From Caulobacterales bacterium RIFOXYB1_FULL_67_16 (lineage in GTDB: Bacteria > Pseudomonadota > Alphaproteobacteria > Caulobacterales > Caulobacteraceae): a stretch of DNA of 23,341 nucleotides. This document shows, one piece after another, positions 7,710 to 15,209 of the stretch (its first letter is position 1; each line of letters starts with the position of its first letter). The stretch is taken from contig MGLN01000193.1 of the NCBI GenBank assembly GCA_001796045.1, positions 1-23,341 of the forward strand. Direction: 5' to 3'. The translations under genes and the position numbers were made by a program. Under the pieces are notes generated by a model, which was not told where the DNA came from, did no database searches, and worked only from the letters and a program-made list of their open reading frames with translations.

Positions 7710-10145
7710 TCAACGCATCTCGCCCTGTCCATAACCTGAACCTCCGAAAGTGGCGAGGTTTAGGCGTACATAGACCCCGTCCGACGGACCGCTGGCCCGG
7801 ACGCGGGTGTTGTTGCGGCGATAACCGAACTCCACGCGGAAACAGTCGTCGTCGAACAGAAGGCCGATTTCCTGGCGGGTGATGACATTGCGCTCCAGGT
7901 CGGCGATGCCAGCGACCGCCACGCCCCAGTTTCCGTAGACGAACTGCTGACCGGCCAGCTGGACGAACTCGTAGTTGCGGTTCTGATCGCCCGACAGGGG
8001 GTTGGAGCGGTCGACGATATAGCTGACCGACGCCAGGTTGCGGCGGCCCCAGCGCCCGTCCACGGCCGCCTCGGCCCGGCGCACGTCCCCAGAGCCGTCG
8101 ACCGTGGCGTGGCCCCAGCTGCGGATGCGGTCCGACGGCGAGAAACTGCCCTGAACCACCCAGTCCGAGGCCGAAGAGGCCAGGCCGGAGGGGTCGTACA
8201 GCTGACCGGTCGTGCTGTCGGGAATGGTGGTGCGGAAGGCGTCCTCATCGTCGGCGCGATAGCTGCGGCCGACGAACAGGCTGGCGCTGCGGCCCTCTGA
8301 CCAGCGGATGGTGGCGCGGCCGCCTGCGGTGAAGCGGAAGCCGCCCTCCACCAGATCATATCCGGAGAAGCGGTCCATGCGGAACAGGGAGGACTCGTCC
8401 AGCTCGATGACCTGGGAATCTTCGTTCGGGATGCGAGGATCGATGTCTGACTTGTTGGACATCGAGACCTGGGCGACCGGCTCCAGGATGATGTCGGCGC
8501 GCGGCGTGCGGCGAATCAGCGGGTAGCTGAGATCGACGCCGCCGCTGGCGCGGGTCCGGCTGAGGCTTTCGTCGGTCTCGACCCCCATCATCGGCGGCAG
8601 GTCGGAGAGGGAATAGAGGTCCACCCGCGTATCGACGAAAGGCTCGATCCGCAGGCCCTGGCCGGTGACGAACACCCGGCGCCATTCGGCCTGGGCCGTG
8701 ACGCGACGACTGTCGACGCCGGCGAGCCCGGTCGTGTCGGCCGGGACGATATCGGGGTTCAGAACGGGGGCGCCGACGAAACGTTCGCGGTAAAGAGAGA
8801 CCGCCGAGCCCTTGACCCGCAGGCGTCCGCCCAGCACGGGCCCGGCCGGCTCCCAGCGGGCATCGACCAGGGGTGCGACTAGCGGCAGGGTGTCGTCGTT
8901 TTCGAACACCTTGAAGCCGTCGGCGTCTCGGAAGTCGTTGTCCTCGAAAGTCGGATCCAGCCGCAGGCTCTGGATCGAGAAGGCGGCGACCGAGACATAG
9001 GAACGGTCGGTCTGACGCTCGGCGTAGATCTGGCTGATCAGCCGACGGCGGTCGCCGTAGTAGAGGCCGTTGTCCTGATAGGGATCGCGAATGTCGTAGC
9101 GGTCGAACAGGGTCTTGTCCGAGGTGCGTTCGGCCGTGAAGCCGAAGCGCCAGGGGCCGGCCGGGTCGAAATCGCCATGGGACAGCAGATAGGAGCGGTG
9201 CTCCTCGTCGCCAAACCGGACATTGCTCTCGTAGTCGCCGTCGCCGTTCAGGTCGAAGTCGCCAAAGTTGCGCTCATAGGTATAGCCGCCGCGGGCCACG
9301 ATAGAGCCGTCGGCGAAGCGGCGGCGCCATTGCAAATTCAGCAGGGGCGCCACTCCGGCATTGATCTGGGGGCTGATAAGCCAGTCTTCCGACGGCGAGA
9401 CCACGTGCAGATAGGGTTGCTCGATCGAGACGCCGCCGCGGCCTTCGTCATAATTGATGATCGGCACCAGCAGGCCCGAGGCCCGTTCCACCGTCGGGTC
9501 GGGGTGGGCGAAGTAGGGCGTATAGAACACCGGTACACCGCCGACGCGGAAGATGGCGTTGCGGTAGATGACGGCGCGCAGGGCCTCGTCCTGGACGACC
9601 TTTTCCGCCTGGATGGAGATACTGGGGGTCGTGGGACCTTCGGCGTCGCAGATCGGGCAGGGGGTGAAGATGGCGTAGTTGAGTTCGTTGACACGTTCGC
9701 TGCGCCGGACCGCCGTCGCAGCCATCAGGCTGGCCCCGTTCTCAAGCCGGGTGGCGAAATCAACGGCGACCGCCGCCTTCAACTCGCGATCGGTCTCCAG
9801 CCGGCTGGCGTAGACGACGGTTCCGTCAGCGGAAATCGCCTCCACCCGACCATTGACCGACGCCGCGCCTGTGGACAGGTCATAGGCCAGGTCGTCGCCG
9901 CGAAGCACATTGCCGTCAGCGCGCAAGTAGACGCGGTCGCCGCCGTCGCTCTGGGCCGTGATGACGTCGCCTGTCCGACCGGCCGTCGCCGCATCGACAT
10001 AGACAGCGCCCTTTTCGAGCCCATCTGCGGCCGGTGCGGTTTGGGCTGCAGCGGCTCCAGCGAACGGCAGGCCGACGAACAGCGCCGCGCCGGCCATAAG
10101 CCGGGCCCGGAAGGTCCTGGAACGCTGAGCGCGATCACCCTGCAT
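7710..10145 (-). CDS. lptD: LPS-assembly protein LptD (outer-membrane translocon)
   Basis: This is an 811-residue outer-membrane protein that, with lipoprotein LptE, inserts LPS into the outer leaflet. The signal peptide is about residues 1-35 (RARLMAGAALFVGLPFAGAAAAQ). The periplasmic OstA/LptA-like beta-jellyroll covers about 45-210 (RVYLRADGNVLRGDDLAYDL). The rest is the beta-barrel, rich in alternating aromatic strands and ending in VYVRLNLATFGGSGYG. A CPIC motif is at Cys163/Cys166, but the C-terminal part has a single Cys (Cys768 in DDDCFRVEFGYRR). E. coli LptD has an adjacent Cys pair there. At least one long-range disulfide is still possible. It lies between lptG and surA, so transporter parts and the barrel's chaperone are co-expressed. 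The start ATG is 33 bases after the lptG stop. Confidence 0.95.
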   Translation of the reverse strand: MQGDRAQRSRTFRARLMAGAALFVGLPFAGAAAAQTAPAADGLEKGAVYVDAATAGRTGDVITAQSDGGDRVYLRADGNVLRGDDLAYDLSTGAASVNGRVEAISADGTVVYASRLETDRELKAAVAVDFATRLENGASLMAATAVRRSERVNELNYAIFTPCPICDAEGPTTPSISIQAEKVVQDEALRAVIYRNAIFRVGGVPVFYTPYFAHPDPTVERASGLLVPIINYDEGRGGVSIEQPYLHVVSPSEDWLISPQINAGVAPLLNLQWRRRFADGSIVARGGYTYERNFGDFDLNGDGDYESNVRFGDEEHRSYLLSHGDFDPAGPWRFGFTAERTSDKTLFDRYDIRDPYQDNGLYYGDRRRLISQIYAERQTDRSYVSVAAFSIQSLRLDPTFEDNDFRDADGFKVFENDDTLPLVAPLVDARWEPAGPVLGGRLRVKGSAVSLYRERFVGAPVLNPDIVPADTTGLAGVDSRRVTAQAEWRRVFVTGQGLRIEPFVDTRVDLYSLSDLPPMMGVETDESLSRTRASGGVDLSYPLIRRTPRADIILEPVAQVSMSNKSDIDPRIPNEDSQVIELDESSLFRMDRFSGYDLVEGGFRFTAGGRATIRWSEGRSASLFVGRSYRADDEDAFRTTIPDSTTGQLYDPSGLASSASDWVVQGSFSPSDRIRSWGHATVDGSGDVRRAEAAVDGRWGRRNLASVSYIVDRSNPLSGDQNRNYEFVQLAGQQFVYGNWGVAVAGIADLERNVITRQEIGLLFDDDCFRVEFGYRRNNTRVRASGPSDGVYVRLNLATFGGSGYGQGEMR

Positions 10146-10178
10146 GAAACATCCGTCTGTGTTGAGCGAGGCGCTCGC

Positions 10179-11321
10179 TTAGCCGTCTTCGGTATAGAAC
10201 AGCAAGGTGAAGGCGGCGAGGCCCGTCAATATGGGCGGCAGCCAGGCCGCCACGAGGGGCGGCACCACCTCTGCCGAGCCCATGGCCGATGAGAACTGAT
10301 TCATGAAGAAGAAGGCGAAGCCCAGAACCACGGCGGCGACGCTCATCCTCGCCAGGTCGCCCAGCCGCATCAGCCGCAGCGAGAAGGCCGCCGCCAAGAT
10401 CGACATGGCGGCGAAGACCAGGGGCGTGGCGAGGAGCTGTTGGAACCGCAGTTGATAGGCCGTCGACGCGAATCCTGCGTTCTCGATTCGTCGGATCTGG
10501 TTGGGCAGGGACCAAAAGGGCGTGGACTGCGGGCGGGCGAACCGCTCGAAGGCCTCTTCGTCGGCCAGGCTGGAGATCAGATCGAGGCTGGAATAGCGGA
10601 CGGCGCGCTGGCCGATGCTGGCCCCGACCGCACTCGTCAACCGCCACCGCCCGGCGCTGAGGGCGGCGGACTGGGCGTCGATCCGTTCGGAAAAATCTCG
10701 ATTGCCGGAGGCATCGGTCGTGTAGATGAAGAAGGTCACGTCCAGCAGCCGGGCGTTGGCCCGGTCCTGTCGGCCCGCGCGGATGATCATCTGACGCTGG
10801 TCGTCGCCCTCGCGCAGCCAGATGGGGGCGCCGGCTCCAGCGCGGGCGTCCGGGGCGGCGCCGGAAATCCGGGCCCGCTCCCTCTGCCACAGGCCGTCGC
10901 CGGCCGAGGCGAGCGGTCCCAGAACCATGACGGTCAGAACCCCGAGGACGAAGGCCATGCCGGCGGCCGGAAGAACGAATCGCCAGGCCGAGACGCCGGC
11001 GGCCCGCATGGCGATCAGTTCGCTGCGGCGGTTCAGCCCGATATAGGCGGCCAGGGTCCCGAACAGAAAGACGAAGGGCAGGAGCTGGACGATGACCGCA
11101 GGGGATTTCAGCGCCACCAGGCCCAGGATGCGGAAGGCCGACAGATCCTGATCCGAGCCGACCCCGCGCGACACCTCTACGAAGTCGATCAGCATGACCA
11201 GGGCGGCGATGACGGCGAGGGCGACGCCGAGCGAGCGCAGCTGCTGTATCAGGACATAGCGTTCGATCCGGCCGAGACGCGGGGCGCGAAGCGGGGGAAG
11301 GGCGGGCAGGGCGAGTGTCAT
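10179..11321 (-). CDS. lptG: LPS export ABC transporter permease LptG
   Basis: This is a 380-residue inner-membrane permease of the LptB2FG complex, which extracts LPS from the inner membrane and feeds it to LptC/LptA. Three N-terminal membrane segments (about residues 26-46, 68-94 and 110-138) are followed by a periplasmic beta-jellyroll (about 140-270) and three C-terminal segments (about 288-375). The cytoplasmic loop NRRSELIAMRAAGVS (about 96-110) is the coupling-helix region that contacts the LptB ATPase. An upstream in-frame start at 11465 would give an Arg/Pro-rich extension inside lptF. The ATG at 11321 overlaps the lptF stop by four bases and is preferred. lptB is not in this window. 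Confidence 0.93.
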   Translation of the reverse strand: MTLALPALPPLRAPRLGRIERYVLIQQLRSLGVALAVIAALVMLIDFVEVSRGVGSDQDLSAFRILGLVALKSPAVIVQLLPFVFLFGTLAAYIGLNRRSELIAMRAAGVSAWRFVLPAAGMAFVLGVLTVMVLGPLASAGDGLWQRERARISGAAPDARAGAGAPIWLREGDDQRQMIIRAGRQDRANARLLDVTFFIYTTDASGNRDFSERIDAQSAALSAGRWRLTSAVGASIGQRAVRYSSLDLISSLADEEAFERFARPQSTPFWSLPNQIRRIENAGFASTAYQLRFQQLLATPLVFAAMSILAAAFSLRLMRLGDLARMSVAAVVLGFAFFFMNQFSSAMGSAEVVPPLVAAWLPPILTGLAAFTLLFYTEDG

Positions 11322-12466
11322 GCGAACCTTGCCCGGAGCTGCGACCGCAACTGGTCGATCAGGGGCCATCGCCGGCGTCTGCGCGGCTTCAGGGCGCGGA
11401 ACAGCAGACGGGTCGCGACAACCACGGCGGCGAGCGGCGCCAGATACTGAAGGAGGTTCATCCAAGGGTTCCAGGCGCTGGCCGCGACCAGACCGTAGCC
11501 GACCACCCGCACCACCAGGAAGGCGCCGGCGGCCTGGGCGATGCGGAGCGAATAGCCGGTCCGGCTGAAGGCCCCGCCGAGAATGGCGACCAGGGCGAAG
11601 GCGGCGGCGACCAGGGCGTAGAGGGGCGCGGCGATGCGAGCGTGGGCCTCGGCCAGCAGTTCGTTTCTGGCGCCGGCCGTCTCCAGCACCCGGGGCGTCG
11701 GGTTCAGCAGCTGGCGCAGATAGAGATCTGCCGGCTTGTAGCGGATCTGCTCGGTGACTGCAGAGAACTGGCCCAGGGGAAAGTCGTAACGGTCGAAGGA
11801 CAGGGTCTCCAGGACGCCGCGCGAGGAATATTTCTGCCAGGAGCCGTCAATCATGGTCAGGATCGGCTCATTGGCAGCGTCCCGGCCGAACCGCGCCTCG
11901 GCCGCGCTCCAGTTCTGCGTGGACTTGCCGTCGTCCAGATAGACGAACAGGTTTTTGAGCAGGCCGTTCTGCTCGATCTGCTGGACATAGACGGTCAGCC
12001 CATCCGGCCCCTGGACGAACTGGCCTTCCTCGACCAGCAGAGCCGCGAGGTCCGTGCGGATCGCGAAGGCCTGGTTTCGCGCCTCTCTCTGAGCCCAGGG
12101 CTGGGCGAACAGGGTCATGAACAGGTTCAGGATCAGCACCATCATCGCCAGACGGGCGACGGGCGCGATCATCTGCCAGCGGGTCATTCCGCCGGCGAAG
12201 GCGGCGGTCAGTTCCTGCTCTCTCTGCATCCGGGCAAGGGCGATCAGGACGCCGATGAACAGGCCGATCGGCAGGATGACGGCCAGCAGCTGGGGCAGGG
12301 CCAGCAGGGTCAGTTTGACCATGACCCAGACGCTCTGACCGCGTTCGACGATGACCTCCAACTGGTCCAGGCTCTGGCTCAGGATTCCAATTGCCGCAAG
12401 GGAAGCGCAGGCCGCCGCCACGGGTAAGGAGGTCTGTCGGAAGAGATATCTTTGAATCAAGGTCAT
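11318..12466 (-). CDS. lptF: LPS export ABC transporter permease LptF
   Basis: This is a 382-residue partner permease of LptG in the LptB2FG extractor. The start MTLIQRYLFRQ is typical. Membrane segments are near residues 12-33, 52-77 (LALPQLLAVILPIGLFIGVL) and 98-121. A periplasmic jellyroll follows (about 125-280), then three C-terminal segments (about 285-358) and a basic cytoplasmic tail RALKPRRRRRW. The loop LARMQREQELTAAFAGGMTRW is the LptB-coupling region. The frame stays open for some 500 codons upstream, but that stretch is antisense to pepA and has no family similarity. The ATG at 12466 is the first gene start of the - strand operon, divergent from pepA. Confidence 0.93.
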   Translation of the reverse strand: MTLIQRYLFRQTSLPVAAACASLAAIGILSQSLDQLEVIVERGQSVWVMVKLTLLALPQLLAVILPIGLFIGVLIALARMQREQELTAAFAGGMTRWQMIAPVARLAMMVLILNLFMTLFAQPWAQREARNQAFAIRTDLAALLVEEGQFVQGPDGLTVYVQQIEQNGLLKNLFVYLDDGKSTQNWSAAEARFGRDAANEPILTMIDGSWQKYSSRGVLETLSFDRYDFPLGQFSAVTEQIRYKPADLYLRQLLNPTPRVLETAGARNELLAEAHARIAAPLYALVAAAFALVAILGGAFSRTGYSLRIAQAAGAFLVVRVVGYGLVAASAWNPWMNLLQYLAPLAAVVVATRLLFRALKPRRRRRWPLIDQLRSQLRARFA

Positions 12467-12513
12467 GGGCGGATGGACTTCGCCCGGTTGCAGGCGGCGG
12501 CAATGAGGCGCAT

Positions 12514-12544
12514 CTAGTAGCACAGGAGGGCGCGTCCGCGACAA
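12514..12544 (-). promoter_or_regulatory. Candidate promoter of the lptF operon
   Basis: On the - strand TTGTCGC (complement of 12538-12544) is followed after 16 bases by GCTACTAG (complement of 12514-12521). These resemble the Caulobacter housekeeping consensus, remembered as TTGACGS then GCTANAWC 10-14 bases later; the spacing here is slightly long. The site lies in the 141-base divergent region between lptF and pepA, about 50 bases upstream of the lptF start. It is a pattern match only. Confidence 0.3.
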
Positions 12545-12607
12545 GCAGGCGCGCCGTTTGTCTATTTCTTCCCGTAACGCCAGGTGGGGCCTGGCTGGAG
12601 TCGCTGA

Positions 12608-14083
12608 ATGAAGATCGAGTTCGTCGCCGCCGTAGACGTCGCTGAAATCCTGGCCGTGCCGGTTCACGAAGACAGGACCCTGGCCGGTTCCGGGGCGGAC
12701 CTGGATGCAAAGTCGGGCGGCGCCCTGACCCGGGCGATGAGCAAGGGGCGTTTTGTGGGCAAGGCCGGCCAGACATTGAGCGTCGCGGCCCCCACGGGCG
12801 TGAACGCCGACGCCATCCTGCTGGTCGGCGCCGGCGCGGCGGACAAGATCGACGACCTGGCGGTCGAGGCCTTCGGCGGCAACGCCTATGCGGCGGTGAA
12901 ACTCTCGGGCGCCGAAGTCCTGACCATCGACGCGTCGAACCTGACGCCGGAACAGGCGGCGCGCGTCGGCTTCGCCGCCCGCCTGGCGGCCTATCGGTTC
13001 GACAAGTACCGGACCACGCAAAAGGCCGACAAAATCCCCTCGATCACCGCGGTGCGCGTCGTGACGTCGGATCTGCGCGCCGCCGAGGCTGCGCTGGAGC
13101 CTCTGTCGGCCGTGGCCGACGGCGTGATCTTCGCCCGCGACCTGGTGTCGGAGCCTGCCAACGTCCTGTACCCGGCCGAGTTCGCCAAGCGAGTCAAGGC
13201 CTTGGAAAGCCTGGGCCTGGAGGTCGAGATCCTGGGTGAAGCCGAGATGGAAAAGCTGGGCATGCGCACCCTGCTGGGCGTCGGCCAGGGCAGCCGCCGC
13301 GAGAGCCAGCTGGCCGTGATCCAATGGAAGGGCGGCGAGGCGGGCGGTCAGCCGATCGCCTTCGTGGGCAAGGGCGTCTGCTTCGACACCGGCGGCATCT
13401 CGATCAAGCCGGCCGAAGGCATGGAGGACATGAAGTGGGACATGGGCGGCGCCGCCGCCGTGACCGGAACCATGATCGCCCTGGCCGGCCGCAAGGCCAA
13501 GGTCAACGCCGTCGGCGTGCTGGGCCTGGTCGAAAACATGCCGGACGGCAACGCCCAGCGTCCCGGCGACGTGGTGGTGTCCATGTCGGGTCAGACGGTC
13601 GAGGTGATCAACACCGACGCCGAGGGCCGCCTCGTCCTGGCCGACGCTCTTTGGTACACGCAGGAGCGGTTCAAGCCGAAGTTCATGATCGACCTGGCCA
13701 CCCTGACCGGCGCCATGATCGTGGCGCTGGGCCTGGACTACGCCGGCGTCTTCTCGAATTCTGATGAGGTCGCCGAGCCGATCCTGGCCGCCGCCAAGAA
13801 GGTAGGCGAGAACTTCTGGCGCATGCCGATCCCGGCCATCTACGAACAGCATATCGATTCGAAGATCGCCGATGTGAAGAACACCGGCAACGGCCGCGCT
13901 GGCGGCTCGATCACCGCCGCCCTGTTCCTGCAGCGCTTCACCAACGGCGTGCCGTGGGCGCACCTCGACATCGCTCCGACCGCCTGGGCCAACAAGAGCC
14001 CCAGCCCCACCGTGCCGGAGGGCGGCGTCGGCTTCGCCGTGCGCACCCTGGACCGGATGGTGGCCGACTCCTACGAAGCCTGA
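12608..14083 (+). CDS. pepA: Leucyl aminopeptidase (M17 family)
   Basis: This is a 491-residue cytoplasmic metallo-aminopeptidase that removes N-terminal residues from peptides; some homologues also bind DNA in site-specific recombination or regulation. The N-terminal macro-like domain covers about residues 1-165 and the catalytic domain the rest. The metal and catalytic residues fall at an exact offset of 15 from E. coli PepA: Lys255 (VGKGVCFDTGG), Asp260, Lys267, Asp278 (KWDMGG), Asp337, Glu339 and Arg341 in the signature NTDAEGRL. The enzyme is therefore likely active. GGAG at 12597-12600 precedes the ATG by seven bases. It is followed after 20 bases by holC, a widely conserved pairing. 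It diverges from lptF and must have its own promoter in the 141-base gap. Confidence 0.96.
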   Translation: MKIEFVAAVDVAEILAVPVHEDRTLAGSGADLDAKSGGALTRAMSKGRFVGKAGQTLSVAAPTGVNADAILLVGAGAADKIDDLAVEAFGGNAYAAVKLSGAEVLTIDASNLTPEQAARVGFAARLAAYRFDKYRTTQKADKIPSITAVRVVTSDLRAAEAALEPLSAVADGVIFARDLVSEPANVLYPAEFAKRVKALESLGLEVEILGEAEMEKLGMRTLLGVGQGSRRESQLAVIQWKGGEAGGQPIAFVGKGVCFDTGGISIKPAEGMEDMKWDMGGAAAVTGTMIALAGRKAKVNAVGVLGLVENMPDGNAQRPGDVVVSMSGQTVEVINTDAEGRLVLADALWYTQERFKPKFMIDLATLTGAMIVALGLDYAGVFSNSDEVAEPILAAAKKVGENFWRMPIPAIYEQHIDSKIADVKNTGNGRAGGSITAALFLQRFTNGVPWAHLDIAPTAWANKSPSPTVPEGGVGFAVRTLDRMVADSYEA

Positions 14084-14103
14084 GTTCGGGACTGTAGAGC
14101 CGG

Positions 14104-14562
14104 ATGAGCGGCAAGCCCGAAATCTGGTTCTATCACCTGGAGCGGTCGACGCTGGACCAGGTGCTGCCGACCCTGCTCGAGAAGACCCTCGAGCGGGGTT
14201 GGCGCGCTCTGATCAAGTCGTCCCATGCCCATCGCCTGGATGAGCTGGACGAACGGCTGTGGACCTTCCACGAGGAGAGCTTCCTGCCCCATGGGCGGGC
14301 GGACCAGCCCCATGCGGATCGTCAGCCGGTGCTTCTGAGCGAATCCGGCGAGAACCTGAACGGCGCTCAGGCGCTGTTCATCGTCGACGATGCAGAACTG
14401 GGCATGACGGAGGGGATCGAACGATGCTTCATCATTTTCGACGGTCGAGACGAGACGGCGCTGCAGCAGGCGCGCGGGCGCTGGAAGGCGCTGAAAGCGC
14501 AGGGCGCGGACCTGGCCTATTGGCGGCAGACGGACGAAGGGCGCTGGGAAAAGGCGGCCTGA
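14104..14562 (+). CDS. holC: DNA polymerase III subunit chi
   Basis: This is a 152-residue protein of the chi family (E. coli HolC is 147). Chi links the clamp-loader complex to the C-terminal tail of single-stranded DNA-binding protein at the replication fork. Visible family features are the start EIWFYHLERSTLDQVLPTLL, the segment RLDELDERLWTFHEESFLPHG and ALFIVDDAEL. The C-terminal part has ERCFIIFDGRDETALQQAR followed by RWKALKAQGADLAYWRQ. The position directly after pepA supports the call. No strong Shine-Dalgarno sequence precedes the ATG. The 3' end probably overlaps the start of the following lipoprotein gene in another frame. Confidence 0.93.
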   Translation: MSGKPEIWFYHLERSTLDQVLPTLLEKTLERGWRALIKSSHAHRLDELDERLWTFHEESFLPHGRADQPHADRQPVLLSESGENLNGAQALFIVDDAELGMTEGIERCFIIFDGRDETALQQARGRWKALKAQGADLAYWRQTDEGRWEKAA

Positions 14563-14876
14563 TCGCGCTGGGTCTCCTCGCCGCCTGTTCGACGCCCGTG
14601 GCGGAACAGCCGGCCCCAAAAACCGTCGAACGCGCGCAGCTGAATCCGCCGGTCGGCAGCCGGATGCCGACGGCCCAGACGACCGACGTCTGCAAGGCGG
14701 GAGAGCTGCAATATCTGGTCGGAAGGCCCCGGACGGAGATCCCGGTTCCGGTCGACGTGGTCAACCGCCGCGTGACCTGCACCACCTGCCCGGTGACCGA
14801 GGACTTCTCGGCATACCGGCTGAACATCTTCTACAACGCCGAAACCGGCATCATCGAACAGGTTCGTTGCGGCTAA
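14520..14876 (+). CDS. Small I78-inhibitor-like lipoprotein, first of a pair (start uncertain)
   Basis: This is a predicted lipoprotein of about 118 residues. A lipobox LLAAC sits at the end of a short hydrophobic stretch (GGLIALGLLAAC), preceded by RRALGK. The mature part carries CKAGELQYLVGRP, then NRRVTCTTCPVTEDFSAYRL, and ends IIEQVRCG. This resembles the I78 peptidase-inhibitor family (PF11720), whose members have an N-terminal Cys, a T-x-D-[FY]-R-x-x-RLN core and a terminal CG. No ATG or GTG lies at a sensible distance. The TTG at 14520 gives a 22-residue signal peptide but overlaps holC by 43 bases; an ATG farther upstream would give an odd Arg-rich leader. Four Cys remain besides the lipid-anchored one (58, 87, 90 and 117). 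It is probably in the pepA-holC operon. Confidence 0.7.
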   Translation: MAADGRRALGKGGLIALGLLAACSTPVAEQPAPKTVERAQLNPPVGSRMPTAQTTDVCKAGELQYLVGRPRTEIPVPVDVVNRRVTCTTCPVTEDFSAYRLNIFYNAETGIIEQVRCG

Positions 14877-14900
14877 GGCCCGGTGCGAGGAGAGACGACG

Positions 14901-15206
14901 ATGAAGACCACCCTGATTCTGAGCGTCCTGGCGGCTGCGGGCGTAGCGCTCTCGGCCTGCGCCCCAGTGGAACCGCCTGTCGAGATCCGGACGCCGGGCG
15001 GCGAGGGGGCCTTCAAGGCCTGCAAGGTCGAGGATTACCAGGCCTATGTGGGCCGGAACCGGTCGACCGTTCCGAGCGCGCCGGAAGGTCAGACCTTCCG
15101 GGTGCTGTGCTCCTCCTGCGCGGCGACCATGGACTATCGCGAGAACCGCGTGAACTTCGTCTATGACGAGGCGTCGGGCGTCATCCAGCAGGTCAAGTGC
15201 GGCTGA
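14901..15206 (+). CDS. Small I78-inhibitor-like lipoprotein, second of a pair
   Basis: This is a 101-residue predicted lipoprotein, a diverged paralogue of the preceding gene. The signal peptide ends in the lipobox LSAC (Cys20). The mature part has CKVEDYQAYVGRNRSTVP (Cys41 first), VLCSSCAATMDYRENRVNF (Cys70, Cys73) and ends VIQQVKCG (Cys100). TMDYRENRVN fits the conserved core of the I78 peptidase-inhibitor family. The CxxC replaces the residues that usually precede that core. The ATG at 14901 is chosen over an in-frame GTG at 14883 because AGGAGA lies just upstream and the result is a clean signal peptide. It starts 24 bases after the first lipoprotein and ends three bases from the convergent lysR stop. 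Inhibitor function is inferred, not shown. Confidence 0.82.
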   Translation: MKTTLILSVLAAAGVALSACAPVEPPVEIRTPGGEGAFKACKVEDYQAYVGRNRSTVPSAPEGQTFRVLCSSCAATMDYRENRVNFVYDEASGVIQQVKCG

Positions 15207-15209
15207 GGC

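Noticed and set aside
9177..10292. A 371-codon + strand open frame opposite lptD
   Set aside because: It is a shadow of lptD with low-complexity composition and no family match.
11315..12427. A 370-codon + strand open frame opposite lptF
   Set aside because: It is Gln/Gly/Asp-rich and antisense to a clear six-segment membrane protein, so a shadow frame.
12467..13963. An open - strand frame continuing some 500 codons upstream of lptF
   Set aside because: It is antisense to pepA, whose catalytic residues are all intact; its composition is typical of a high-GC shadow frame, and lptF starts normally at 12466.
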